A DNA stretch of 64,000 bases, from the NCBI GenBank assembly GCA_963969595.1, contig OZ018412.1, forward strand, positions 17,486,501-17,550,500. The letters are read 5' to 3'. Position 1 is the stretch's first letter. Each line of letters opens with the position of its first letter. Below, in pieces: positions 1 through 12,064 of the stretch. The position numbers and the translations under genes were made by a program. The notes below the pieces were generated by a model. It had not been told where the DNA came from. It saw only the letters and a program-made list of their open reading frames with translations, and did no database searches. Source of the stretch: Neckera pumila. Taxonomy: Eukaryota; Streptophyta; Bryopsida; Hypnales; Neckeraceae.

Positions 1-915
1 GTCAAAAAACATTCAAAATTACCAATTCTGCTGCATTCACCTAAGAGAATAGAAAAGAAATTTTTTAGAATCTAATTGAAGGATCTTATACTTCACTTGT
101 CCGAGATCATGTGGTAAGAATTTCATGAAATTTGACCAGACAGATTAGAAGATATTAGCATTCAAAATTGGAAAAAATAAATTTAAACGCTAGTAAGCCT
201 ACACTTTCAGATGACTTTGACTACCATTTGTAGAAAAAATTTGCACTATAGATTTTGAATCAAAATAATTTTTTGTTGAAGAATTGAGCTAAAAGTTTAG
301 GAGAACAAATTTCAAAAACAAAATACTTGATTCTCATTCTTTATAAAATTATTAATTAGAAGTAGGTCCAAGATTGAAAGAAAAAATAAATTGTTAATAG
401 CTCTAAGATGGAATCAGTGAAACACAATAATTCCAATCGTGAGATTATTTTAGTAAGAAAACATAACCTTGTCAAATTAATTTTTTTCAAAAGTTGAAAA
501 AGTTGCATTCAAAAATGAATCCTATAAGTTATTTTTTCAAGAAGATGTTCACATTGCTCCAAAACCAAGATTGTTCTTAACTTTCTCATGTCTATTCCAA
601 ATAGAATGAATCAAAGCTTCACATGTAGACCAAAAAATATGACATTTTAAAAAAAAAATTATTGAATTTTATTTTTTACTTTTTGCAAGTTTTTTTCACA
701 TTGCCCACCAAGTTTAGTTCTCCGCTTTTAGAGGTATACCTAAACCGCTTTTAATCACCAATTGAAATAAAAATTATATTCCCACAAAGCTAATCAATTT
801 TCTATCTCATAATCATTAAATTTTTGAAATATTTCACTTCAAACTAAGGTCATAAGAACATGCCCAAAATCCATTTGTTTCTAGAGGGGATATGCAATGG
901 GACTTTAGGAGTTAA
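1..915 (+). repeat. TTAA-family element, left end outside window
   Basis: This is a partial copy of the repeat seen whole at 56877-57804, in the same orientation. Shared internal blocks include the stretch around 241-300 (matching about 57145-57200) and the block around 535-630 (matching about 57440-57535). The right end reads GGGACTTTAGGAGTTAA, a decayed form of the family terminus TGGTCCTTTAGGGGTTAA. No open reading frame of note is present. The left terminus lies before base 1, so the true length is unknown. Confidence 0.7.
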
Positions 916-965
916 TCTTCAAAATAGAAAGATGGCTCATGGTTTGGTGAATGGAATCATTGAAT

Positions 966-1483
966 CATTAGAAAATTTTTGGGGCCTCTAGAGGGCTGCT
1001 CATCCACTCTATTAAACCAAAGGTAGGCTTCCTACAGATGTTTATAGTCAGACGGGGTGAATTTCATGAAACTAGTCAGAGCAGGTAAATAAAAGCATGC
1101 TGCAATTGATTGATTATGAGCATGAAAATTTGTTAGAAGATGGCATGTTTAGATGGCATGTGTTTAATAACCGGTACATGTCAGATCACTGTCTCCAAAT
1201 ACAATCAGAAGGTGACATGTGTTGTAAAATTAGATGGCATGTGTTATTTAACCAATACATGTCAGATGACTGTCTCCAAATACAATCAGAAGGTGACATG
1301 TGTTGTACAATTTGATGGCATGTGTTATTTAACCGATATATGTCAGATGACTGTCTCCAAGAAAGTCTATGCAAACTGAACGGGTAGGAGGGGGGGGATT
1401 TCCTAAGCAAAATAAAACTAAAGTTTGGGGGTCTTTGGGGGCCTGCAAAGCGGCCCTCTAGAGGCCTCATATTTTTTGTAATG
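966..1483. repeat. Inverted-repeat MITE, CATTA family, with internal minisatellite
   Basis: The left end begins CATTAGAAAATTTTTGGGGC and the right end, reverse-complemented, begins CATTACAAAAAATATGAGGC. Both continue into a shared GCCTCTAGAGGGC block. Inside, 1151-1361 is a tandem minisatellite of 81-bp units: two full copies (1151-1231 and 1232-1312) and a partial third. Small open frames over the minisatellite are repeats translated in several frames, not genes. The element shares termini with copies at 11777, 12670, 29165 and 56325. I could not see a target-site duplication. Confidence 0.65.
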
Positions 1484-2630
1484 TCTTACAAAGGCAGGTG
1501 GGAAAAGGGACCTTGTAAGGAGGGAGATGAAGCAATATTCTTTCTATTTCAAATCACCTTCCTAGTGAGCCATAGAATAGATGGACATGGCTTTTTCACC
1601 AAGGTAGTCAGCCAAAAAAATGATCAAATTCCTAAATAAATAGGTACATTCTTTGATTTTCAGAGATGTAATCACATGTCTTCTATAAGTTGTAAAAATT
1701 TCAAATTTTTTGTAAACGTTTGAAAAATTGAAATTATTATGAATTCTTAAAGAAAAAAGTGGAAAAAATGATACAAAATAAATTTAAAAAATCTAAAAAT
1801 TTCTCTATGGATATATTGTACATTATGGTGTAAAATATATGGCATAAATCAAATTTTTTATGTCGTCTATAATTAGAAAATTAGTAGCCTATGGTAATAG
1901 GCCAAAAATTCAAACATTCATAAGATATTTAATTTAGGGAATTTTTCAAATTTTTGAATTGGAGTAGAAACTAGATTTAACAATCTACAATTCATTAATT
2001 GGGCTTGAATTCTTTTTTAATTTTTTTAATGGCTAAAATGCAAATGAAGAGTAAAGTAGAAATACACTAGGAAGGCATCTTTTATAATCAGTGGGTTTGG
2101 CATCTTTTTCTCTAAAATATTCTTTTTTAGTTCTTCATTTAACTTCTAAAAAGACTAAGTGTCCATTCAACAACCACAAGTAATCTTACGTAGATTTCTA
2201 GAAAGCAAAATATTTATAGTCAGATGTTCATGAAATTCTTATACAAGGTGTGAATATGTATCCCTTTAGTAGAAATATGATTTTTTTCCAGATCAAAAGT
2301 TATGCTGCCTTGAACTTTTGGATGTGCTTTTGGAGCAACCTAGACAACTTTGAGCACCATTTGCAAAACTCCTCCTATGATTTTGAATTTGGCAAATATG
2401 TAATTTATATAATATAAGGTAAATGTAAAAAAAAACATATTTCGTATAAAATCATCATTCTAAATGGACTTAAATCTTGTTGTTTCTATCAAGCAAGGTC
2501 GAGAAAAAGCTAATTTTTCAATGTTTGGGACTGCGTGACATGTTGCAACCAGTGACTAAGGTGCAACAAGGAAACAAATCTTTAAATGAGGTGAGACATG
2601 GAGACAAGTGGAAGATAATTTCAGATAATT
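1484..2630. other. AT-rich intergenic DNA
   Basis: I see no gene, RNA gene or clear repeat boundary here, only AT-rich sequence with short homopolymer runs. Confidence 0.5.
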
Positions 2631-3072
2631 AAGGTAAACCAGCCCATTGTGGTCAAACTTTGGAGTCTACCCTCATGCCATTGTTGGAAGTTTTTAAAAA
2701 AAATTCCCACATAAAAGCAAGTGTGAGAAATAGTGTGAGTAATTGAAATTATATTTTTCAAATAAAGTATGATTTGTTACGGATTTTTGAAGTGATATGT
2801 CCAAAAGAGTCAGTAGACTACCCCATAACCAACAAAAAGTGTATCCAATATGCTCTTCTTAATCACCTAAAGTAGTCACAATGATTTCTAATGTAGAAGG
2901 CTATGAAAAGACACTTCCCACAATGATTTACACTAAAGAAGCAGGTGTTCCTAATGAGGTCACTAATCACTCCATCGGTGCCATATTAGACATTGATTGT
3001 GGCCAGCAAACTGTCATAGGATCATTAGGTGTCCACTAGGGGTCATCTCACTCCAATGGGCTGGTTTACCTT
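2631..3072. repeat. Small inverted-repeat element (MITE-like)
   Basis: The two ends form a perfect 19-bp inverted repeat: AAGGTAAACCAGCCCATTG at 2631 and its reverse complement ending at 3072. The 442-bp body has no coding frame. The flanks could include a TA duplication but this is not decisive. No second copy is visible in the window, so family membership is unknown. Confidence 0.6.
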
Positions 3073-4785
3073 ATAGACAGTGAGTTGAGGGTTGATAGGA
3101 AGGAAAGTGGACTTGCTAATCTAAATCTTGGTGACGGACTTAGGTATCAGGTAAGATCCCAGGATGCAAACAACCTCTTATTCCTCCTCCAATCCCTCCT
3201 CCACACCCATTTGGCCAACTGGTAAGTTAGTGATGGTGTACTTCGTCTTCCGAGCCCATTCCAGCGTCCAATCTCCTGTTGGAAACAGGTGCAGAATTAC
3301 TGTTGGTTGCACCAGATTGTCCAATCCTAAGAATCCACTCCGCAGCTGATCAGGTGCCTTGCGGACTGCGGAACCTGAAGTCCGTCCTGAATCTGAGCCT
3401 AATCCAAATTGAGCTTAATCCAACGGAGGATTCCACTACAAGTTCAGTTCTTATCCCACCGTCCACCCGACCTCTCCCAGTTGACATCTTCCAAGGCTAA
3501 TAATAATAAGCTGATCAGTCTCTCAGTGAGCTCTCGAGAATTCAGCTTGCAATTGCGACCGACCGACCGACCGACCGACCGCGCTTCAAATGCTACACTA
3601 ACTTCCCAAGTGGTGGAGCTCCCCAAGTCCCAAAGAGACGGACTGATTTGTCAACCCCCCTGCAAGTCTGTGTCTCCGTCCTCAGTCTGCTCCGCATGCT
3701 TTTGGCCTGGGTCTGAGAAGCCCATGCTTGCGGGGAAGCAAGGCGCTTGCTGCTTGCCAATTGTAGACATCATCCCTCGTCTGGAAGGGACTCCCAAGCA
3801 CCTTGGAACGGAGGCAATCACTTCCACTTGCTAATATCCGGGGGGTCTCCGTGGCAGTGGGCCCTGCTCAGGATTTTCTACCCGCCCTGCCCAGGTGACT
3901 CCCAGGCAACTCCCGGCCCACCAGGCCGAGCCTCTCGCTGTCTTGTTCTTCCCGCCTTCCTAACGAGCTGGTTCGTTTTGGCTTGTTGTCCAAAGCCATG
4001 TGTACGAACGTCAAGTATGAACGCCAAGGTACAATGCTTCCTCTAGTCGTAAACCACTCGCAGGAATTTTCCCGTACATTTGCAGGGAGGCTTCTGCAGG
4101 GTAATGCCCGATTGCGCGGGATTTCCTGCGTAATCGGGCATTACGGATTCCTCATCCGGTTTTGATTTTTCATCCCCGATATTCATGTTCTTTTGCTCGT
4201 GATGCTCGTGGTTTACGTCGGACAATGGCCTCTTGTCGTCGGGCATTTTGGGAAATAAAGGACCTCCTTGTCAGGCTCCGCCCTCCTTGTCAACCCTTTA
4301 TTTCCCAAAATGCCCTCCTCCTCGGACATTGCCCTATACATATCGGACCCACCGGCAACCAAGTATATCAAAGACGAGATCGAAGAGCTCATCCACAGGC
4401 AAGTGATTGAACTTCACTCTTGTGTATGATGGGAACACTTTGCAGGAAATGAATTTTTTTTCAACAGTTTTTGGTCTTCAGCTGAATAGGAGCACTATCG
4501 TGTTTGGGGATGGATGGTTTTGACATTCACTTTTGCCCTCTACTAGTGATTACTTCTCCATTTTTTCCAAACACAGTTTTACTGAAATCGATCTTCAAGT
4601 TCAGTCATAGCAACTTGTCTTGCTTCAGATCTTACGTTTACTTCCATGATTACTGACCAAAATGTTGTCGAAGTACTCAAGGATCAAAGAACTCTATTTC
4701 TTCTCTCGCTGTAGATAAAGGCACTCAAAGGTTAAGTCACTAATTTTGTTCCTCCTCGAGACTCACAAAAATCCAAAAACAATGA
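3073..4785. other. GC-richer non-genic stretch with simple repeats
   Basis: Base composition rises clearly between about 3150 and 4430. Open frames here are short, overlapping in different frames, and match nothing I recognise. A (CCGA)n microsatellite lies at 3556-3583. The segment 3842-3926 is repeated in inverted orientation at 6073-6148. At 4362-4418 one frame reads KYIKDEIEELIHRQVI, faintly like the start of a Ty3/gypsy reverse transcriptase, but it is too short to call. The hairpins at 4101-4315 are listed separately. Confidence 0.4.
4101..4315. repeat. Two strong adjacent hairpins
   Basis: The first hairpin has perfect 13-bp arms (GTAATGCCCGATT at 4101-4113 and its complement at 4132-4144). 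The second has perfect 21-bp arms at 4241-4261 and 4295-4315 around a 33-bp loop that itself holds the direct repeat CCTCCTTGTC twice. A shorter outer pair, GTAAACCAC near 4050 and GTGGTTTAC near 4208, encloses the first hairpin. The function is unknown. It could be the remains of a foldback element. Confidence 0.6.
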
Positions 4786-5446
4786 TGTTATGACCCTCTA
4801 ATAGATAAATGCATTGATAGATGAATGATAACTGACAAGATGACCAAAGTCCAGAGATGATGAATGATGACTGGTCAAGATGACCAGAGATGGACAATGC
4901 ATTGATGGATACCTAATTCACAATGTAATGTGAATTAGTGGATAAGCAAAATTTGATTGGAGATAGAGATCTCCCAATGATGGATTTATGCATTGGAGTT
5001 AGGCAACTCCAGTTGGATGACAAGTGCATTGGATAAACATCTCCGAATGATGGATTTGTGAAGTGGAGCTTGACAACTCCACGTGGATGACAAGTGTAAT
5101 GGAACTTGGAGTTAGACAACTTCAAGTAGAAGATCAAGATTGGATGAGATAGGATTAGATACTCTAAGTATGACTAAAACTTTTATTTTAGTGGATGATT
5201 CTAGATAGAACCAAGAATAAAAAGCTAAAGATAGAAAAAAAGACCTAGACTATAAAAAAGACTATTGGTCATTCTTAGATATATAAGTTAGAGCTTGAGG
5301 GTGAGGAGGCTCTCTTTCGGAGATGGATCTCTCTCTATGGTCGGGTGGTTTGAGCTCTTGTGAAACTTTTGTTAATAATTATATTATGGGTCTTTGTTTT
5401 GCTTTCATTGTTATTTGGAATTACGGATTATAGGAGGTACGTAACA
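4786..5446. mobile_element. Solo LTR with 5-bp target duplication
   Basis: The 661-bp segment begins TGTTATGACC and ends GTACGTAACA, so it has the TG..CA ends and short inverted termini expected of an LTR. It is flanked on both sides by the same five bases, AATGA (4781-4785 and 5447-5451), the duplication size typical of LTR-retrotransposon integration. Internally it has imperfect tandem blocks around TTGGAGTTAGGCAACTCC (about 4995-5130) and a TATA-like stretch near 5250, consistent with a promoter. No internal retroelement sequence is adjacent, so it is probably a solo LTR left by recombination. The superfamily cannot be told from the LTR alone. Confidence 0.8.
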
Positions 5447-8400
5447 AATGAAAGAAAAAAAGGTAACAAGAATGAATGGTAATCCTCACCTGTGCCGTGA
5501 CTCCGAACCTCGTCATTGCGTCATCTCGACATCAACTAGGGGCATCAGCTGGATCTCAGGAGTCAGAAGTGAATCCACAACAATAAGCAACCCACAAAAA
5601 ACAAAACCAACCCGTTCGGAGGCGAGAGGCTCGAGACAGCCAGACGGAGGCGGAAGCAAGGAGACAGTCCATTCGAGGAAATTTCAGCCCCTTGGAGGGC
5701 CGTTCAAAGTTGACATGCCGTGCTATTTCATGCATGGCATGTAAACTTCGAAAAGTGCTCTTGGGAAGCAGTAAAAGCCTATGACTGCTCGTTGGAGCAG
5801 TCAAATTTTGCAGAATTTTTAAATTTTTAAATTTTTTTTTAAAGATGAAAAAAAAAAATAATAATATTAATATTAATAATAATAATAATAATTTTTTATT
5901 TGGAATTCTGGGTTCCTACGCCACTACTGCTGCAATTTCAGCTAGGCGTAAATAGGGGGAAAACAAATTTTTGAGCAAAAACAAAGTAAATTTCAGGGTA
6001 CCTTGGAGGATTGTGGAGCAGCCCTCCAAGGGGTTGAAATTTTCTCTAAAGCACAGGGAAGATGTGTGATGGTCTGGTGGGCCGGGAGTTGCCTAGGTAG
6101 GGCGGGCAGAAAATCTTGAACAGGGCCCATTGCCACGGAGATCCCCTATTTTTTGAGGGGGGGTACTTAACGTCTCGCTATCCGTTGTGTTAGGCGTGAA
6201 ATTACAGTACACCACGAGAATCAATCCATACATAAACAGCAAGGAATGAGGAAGCCCGGGTAAGCTTGGTCTTAATTTACTAGAGCAGCATCTTTTGTTT
6301 TTGGTGAACTTATTGCAAAAAAATGACCTCGAAAAGATCGGTCTTGCCAGTGGACAATGAAGAGTAAAAGAAAGTTGGAGGGGTTTTTTCACCACCCTTT
6401 GTCAAATCCATCTAAGGGCATGCTTATATCACCAAAAAATTTTGGGTTGGAGCCCAAAGAAATGAAGTGTTTTGATGGAAAGATAGTTATGGTACCTAGC
6501 TTTTGGGTTTACACCAAATTAAACTTGGGTTATAGCCCATCATTTTTTCAGTGGATGAAAATTCTTGTTGGAATCCTATATGGCCAAAGTTGATAATGAC
6601 TTCTTGGACCTAAGGGTATATCTTGGGAAGCTCTAGCTTCCCAAGAAATACTCCCCTTAGGTATCCAATTCCAAAGTCCAAGAGAAAATTTAGAGAGACT
6701 TTTTTTTCAACCATTATTTATGTTTATTTATTATTTGTTTCTAACTTGTTGTAGGCCGTTTCTGGGTTGTTTTGAGCCATTTTTGAATTGTTTTGGCCTT
6801 TTCTGGCCTAATTTGTAACCTGCTTGTTTTTGGGCTGTTTTTGGCCTATTTTTAACCTGCTTCTATAGATAACTCTATTTTAAAAATTAACCCCAAGTGC
6901 ACACTAGGCCATGCCTCAATTCTTTTGATTTACACCAAATGTTTGGGCCACAACATACTTATAACTCATGTGTTCAAGCATGGTTTCCCACTTACAATAG
7001 TCTCATCCCTTAAACAAGGTACTTGTTGTATTCACAAGTTGGAACCCAAGATTTTTGGTGTAAATAAGCCCTATATAAGAGTAGCTTCACCGCAAACTCC
7101 AAGTCTAACATGATTGCAACTATAGTAGAAAGATGTTGATTTAGTGCTCAGCTACATTATTATTATGTGCTTTCTGATTTTCCTAGGCAATACTACAATG
7201 CTCCACTCATGGCATTGTTGAAGTCTTTTGAGACTACGCTAAAGCTCACACAACGACTCAAATCCTTTCACTGTAGAGGAATCATTTCCTTTTATGACAT
7301 CTTTGATGACAAAAAATAAATTTTGCAAGGTGTTGCCAAGGGCTGAAGTGTGGATGCACTACAACTGCTCAATAACAAGTAGAAACTGGCATGGGACTTG
7401 ACTATGCAACAACCTTTTTAAGTTCTTTTTAAAGTTGAAGTGGAAGAGCTACTCTAAAGGTTGAGGATTCACTAAATTTTGCTTATTGAAATAAATTATG
7501 AAAATAAAATTGTACTTAAAAATAGTATAAATTAGAGATGAGGTGAGAAATGTATATTCTCTTCCAAAGTTTAGTGCAAAGTGAGTACCATCTATTTCAA
7601 GCAAGTACCTTAAATGGACACTAGGAGAATATTTGATGATGAATATATATTGAATTTGAGAATGTACACAAAATTTACAACATAACTTGTGCTCGTCTAG
7701 GTCATCTACTAAGTAAACTCAAAATCCTTATAACCATTGCATACAATATTTAAATAAGCTATGTTTAGTTTCTTCAAAATCTCCTTATACTATAATTTAT
7801 GGCAAAAACAAAATATTAATTTGTTAATAGTAGGAACTATATTCAATGCTCAAAGTGTCCGATGACTCCGATTAAGTGTAGTTATCTTATTTGAGGCCAT
7901 CCCTAGAAGCTCTCAAAGACTTACAAAATCAAATAGAATTTTACAATGAATTCCCTTGAATAGAAAAGTCACAAATACTATTTTTCCCAAAAACTTATCA
8001 ATACCATTGCAAAAGCAATTATACTCCCAACATCTGTGTATCATAATTAATAAATTCATAACAGTCTTGACCTTCAGACACCAAAATTTTGATGCATCAG
8101 TACGTAATCTGTCAATTGGCTAAGAGTTCTTGGGGAGACATTAGTGTCTATAGTCAATATGTTTATCTCACCGAAACCAAGTCACCATCTAGTCCAATCA
8201 CAATGTAACCAGTTGATGGTTTCCTACTTTCCCTGGTCTAAAGTTTCATAACCTGAAAACAAACATGTCTCTCTAACTTGCAAAACTTTCTTGTTGGATT
8301 TCGAGACAATCACAGTGCAAAATAACCAAGCTACCTGTTATGCTTGGGCATTTAGGAATTAACCCATCAACGCATGCAGATGGGGTATCCGTAGCTCGCT

Positions 8401-8848
8401 GGTCTCTATTCGCTGCAGGCAATTGGGACAGGCAGCGTTATGTACCAGACCAAAATATGAGCCAAACTTTGGGTATCACTGGTTAGTAGAACGTGACGAG
8501 GGTCGACTTTAAGCTGTGATTGTGCATATTCACAATACAAACCAGTCACAATATTTTCACAGGGAGCTAATTATTCTCAATACAAGCGACACAAAAAAAA
8601 CATTTATTCTACTTTAAATCACCGACAGTCTAAGTACTAAACTGCACAGAAGTTCTACACTCTAAGACCACTTTAATATAACTTTCCCTAAAACAACCTT
8701 CTGGAATAATTGTCCTGCACACTATCGACTGTACTTGTCACACATTCACACTGAGTCATTTTTTGGGGGACCACGGAGTCAGATAAAAACTAAATAGAAA
8801 CGAAAGAAAATATCGATCAGAGGGTGAAGCTTTGATTATCCAGCAGCC
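5447..8848. other. Intergenic DNA, no gene seen
   Basis: No coding exon with credible splice sites or protein similarity is visible. It holds a TAA-rich microsatellite (about 5857-5891), the inverted partner (6073-6148) of the segment at 3842-3926, and the palindrome at 6608-6662. The part nearest 8848 is likely the 3' UTR and flank of the minus-strand oxidoreductase gene. Confidence 0.45.
6608..6662. repeat. Near-perfect 55-bp palindrome
   Basis: Inner arms TCTTGGGAAGCT (6621-6632) and AGCTTCCCAAGA (6635-6646) are perfect around a 2-bp centre. Outer arms ACCTAAGGG (6608) and CCCTTAGGT (ending 6662) continue the stem with one asymmetric bulge on each side. CTTGGAC-like flanks extend it weakly. 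It may be the centre of a degraded foldback element or a hairpin RNA source. Confidence 0.6.
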
Positions 8849-10348
8849 CTAGTTCGGGTTGCTAAGTTTTCCAATGCTGCGGTTATCATAGAAATCCACC
8901 TGTTCCCCAGCAATCCCCTTCTCAGCGACGATCCTCATGGCCTTGGCCACCGCGGGAATAGCAATGGCTGCTCTTCCACCAGTGAAGAAATTCAACGGCT
9001 TATGAAGGGAGACCGCAATGGAATCGCCCAGTCTCTGCTTCTCCCTCTTCTCCCCCTCGTAGACTAGAAGTCCAGGTCGGAAGACTGACACTTTCGTAAA
9101 CCCCAACTCAGTAATATGTTGCTCCAGAAGACCCTTGGTCTTGGGGTACAGCATGGAGGAGGTCGCAGAAGCACCCCCACTGGACAGATCGCAGAAGTGC
9201 AGTGGTTTAGACGGGTTGGCCTCCTTGAACAAACGGGCCACATGAAGAGGGATGTCATGGTCGATCTTAGTGAACTGCTCGGGGCTTCCGGCGTCGGCTA
9301 TGGTTGTGCCCATGGTGTTGAAGCCCACGTCCAGATTCTCAAGCAAGGCCTTGTGCTCGTCGATCTTGTCGAAGTCCACCACGTGTTGGTCCAGCTTCTC
9401 CTTGCCGGGACCGTCGTATGCCACCACTCGCCGGCCCAGGGTCACTACGCGGGTGAAATACTGAGACTGTGCGAGCTCCGCAACCAAATTGCGGCCCACC
9501 ATCCCTGGAGTCCAACCATTTCAACAGAAGCATGATGAGAATTAGGATGGAGAATCGGAAATCCCCACCTGCAGTCCGTATACACAGACACCCTACATGT
9601 ATCCTGTTCAAGATGCTTCTACTAGGGACATCTTGCAGCGGAGGTTTTCGGTTCTATAAGCGTCCCCATGATGAGATATATCTACATCAAGGTCATGCGA
9701 CTTGTTAATATTCTGAAAGCTCGCCTTTTGATTTCTACGAAGGAACACCTTCTCAAACGCTGAAAAGCTGGAGAATGTTAGTGAAAGCAAACATGGAAGA
9801 TTAGAAGTGCTTGAACAGAATCCAGTCACGATTCATCTGAAGGTCATCTCGGGGCAGCTTTAGATTAAATTAGCCGATGCAGTAAAAGTGGATCAGGAAA
9901 ATTAATTTGGAGATATAGAAAGTTAAGCGTATACAAGTCTTCGAATTCTCGAAGCGATATTGAAAAATTTGACCTAGAAAGCTCTTGGTGCCTGGTTAGA
10001 GTGCATTGAACCTCTGCTACAGTGACGTGAAATCATTTCCTTAAAAGCAAAAACATCAACCAGAAGGAAACATTTCAGAGTTTTGTTGCACATGGTCGGC
10101 CTTAGTATGGGCTAAGCAGACAATGGCACAAGACTGTAAAGATATTTTCACAGCTTTCTACAGCAGTCTTTTTACTCAACGAATGGCTCCTGTATGTAGC
10201 TAATTAACAGATGTTCAATTGTAAGAGAATCAGTCAGATAATATTCTTTGGAAGAAGAAATAATTTCACATGGAGGGAAGAGCATACCAGTGCCGCCGAT
10301 GACAAAAGCGGCCATGCGAGGCAAGTTTGCTTGCTCCGTTGATGTCAT
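8849..10348 (-). CDS. TIP30/HTATIP2-like NAD(P)-binding oxidoreductase
   Basis: Two coding exons on the minus strand, 10348-10288 and 9504-8849, encode 238 residues, close to the roughly 240 typical of the family. The intron 10287-9505 has GT..AG ends and splits a Gly codon inside the dinucleotide-binding motif, so splicing yields FVIGGTGMVGRNLVAEL (residues 15-31). This is the glycine-rich Rossmann turn of an atypical short-chain dehydrogenase. Further on, YPKTKG gives the family YxxxK pair. The start at 10348 (MTSTEQ) was chosen because it precedes the Rossmann strand with a short tail; MAAF at 10315 is an alternative. The substrate is not known from sequence. TIP30 relatives are cytosolic or nuclear oxidoreductases. 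A spliced 5' UTR is likely (see upstream entry). Confidence 0.9.
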
Positions 10349-11560
10349 AGAACCCGGTCTCTCCTTCACGGCACACCACCCTACACCCCTCACTTGCCCG
10401 TCGTCGTAGTCTGCATCAATTCAACAGTATTAAACTCGAATCACTAAAACATCTGAAGAAGCAGGGTATGTTAATTCACATACTCGCCAACTCACGATCT
10501 GCAGAAAAGCGATTGAAGTCAATGCATCCAGCACTAAGAGGAGGCCTGACCGCATGAGTCAAGGGTGTGCGCGTAGGAGATCACCACCATCACACCAACC
10601 CAAAGGATCATCCATTGCCAAACTCTTGCACCCATGCCAATCTACAAACCTAAAGGCCATACGAGCAGAAAAAAAGGGGATCCTCGCAGGAATCAGATCA
10701 CAGTAATTTATTTTTAATATTAAAACTGACTTAAATAAAAATCTCCACACATGCAAATGTCAACAAGTCCGATGCTTGGGTTGAAAGTGACACCATACAA
10801 ACTGGGATTCAAATTCACGCTCAAACTTGAAACTCCTGTACCCTAAACCAAATGTCCCAATTCTCGATCTTAAACCCTAAAACTCTGCCATCTTTCCCAT
10901 GAGAAAACGTCACCAGCTTCACAACAAAGAGAATACTTGAAAAAATGCACGTTTTCTCACTTGGGTTCTCAATGGATTTGCAAAACAAAGGGGAATCACT
11001 CGGGAGAGGAGTGAGACTCTCTCGGGTACTCTCAAGGCTATCGCTATGAAATTACACAGGCATTACAATCATCACACCAAGAAAGAGAGATTTCGATCCC
11101 CGCAGGAAATAAGAATGAATATCCCTGTTCTCACACGGGGATTCTTAACCACCTGCTTAAATTATGCGAGGTGACTTCGTGATGGCTGTCTCTGAAATGG
11201 ACTTGGGGACGTGAGCCAGCGAGAGTCTACAAGGCGATCAACCTGATGTACGAGCTCAGTTGAAAGCATCCAAGTTGGTTGCGCATTAATATCTTTCAAG
11301 CAGCGAGTGAATGCGAAGTTGACGATTTGAGGAGAGAAAATGGTTACCTGGTAGGGAGTATCGTCCGGTGAGGTCGAATGCGACGCAGGGTTTGAAGCCA
11401 AGTGCAGGCTGCACAAAAGATAAAGCTGACGGAGCTCCGACGGAGGGACGGACGGAAGGGGAGACGGAGTCCCGACGAGAAAATGCGTTTCTTATTTTTT
11501 GTCGTCAGATATTCATGAGGAGTCGGTGGCATAACTTAGGGGCCAAGCAGAGAAAGTGAA
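10349..11560 (-). other. Probable 5' UTR exons and intron of the TIP30-like gene
   Basis: Directly upstream of the start codon an acceptor (GATGCAG, exon from 10410) and, further up, a good donor (CTACCAG/GTAACC, exon ending 11348) suggest a non-coding first exon at about 11349-11560 and a 5' UTR intron of about 0.94 kb (11347-10411). No protein-coding exon is evident. Part of this intron (about 10770-10920) has a diverged second copy at about 16335-16460. This is inferred from splice-site quality only. Confidence 0.4.
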
Positions 11561-11776
11561 TAATTCTGAGCACTTCGATTCATGGGTTGAGAACAAACTT
11601 TGAAAAAAATTTTGAATTCTTTGAGTCAGAATTGCTTTTGTCAAGTTTCATGATGCTTTCACATTTATGTGAATACAGAGAAGCTGCATTTTAGGAATAG
11701 TTTTGTCTTGTTGTCAAACTAAAAAAAAAAAGAAGCTCAAATTCAATATTAAATATAGTCTTTTGGAAGTCAAAAA

Positions 11777-12064
11777 CATTAGAAGAGATTTGAGGCCTCC
11801 AAGAGCCCGTGAGTTATCTTGCGTTCCCACGCTGTGGAACGCAAGAAAGCTGCTGGGCTGATGTGGTTGAGAGAGTGCCACGTCATTTTCAAAAAAAAAA
11901 AAAAAAAAAAATTGGCCTGAGATGATATTTGGGAGAGAAAAAAAAGTTTGTTTGTTGTTTTGAAAAAAAAAATTCTAAAATCCCGTACCGGCTGTTTTCA
12001 GATATGGCCAGATTGGAGAACGGACCTGAAACGGCCCTCCAATGTCCTCAAATCTCTTCTAATG
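11777..12064. repeat. CATTA-family MITE
   Basis: A 288-bp element bounded by perfect inverted termini CATTAGAAGAGATTTGAGG and its complement. The interior contains GTGCCACGTCAT, a poly-A run (about 11891-11910) and no coding capacity. The copy at 56325-56607 has matching ends and a similar interior. No target-site duplication was recognised. Confidence 0.75.

Noticed and set aside
1097..1470. Three small overlapping open frames at the minisatellite
   Set aside because: They arise because the 81-bp repeat is stop-free in several frames; no start context, splice sites or known domain.
9116..9535. Plus-strand open frame over the oxidoreductase exon
   Set aside because: Antisense shadow of the TIP30-like exon, which has clear family motifs on the minus strand.
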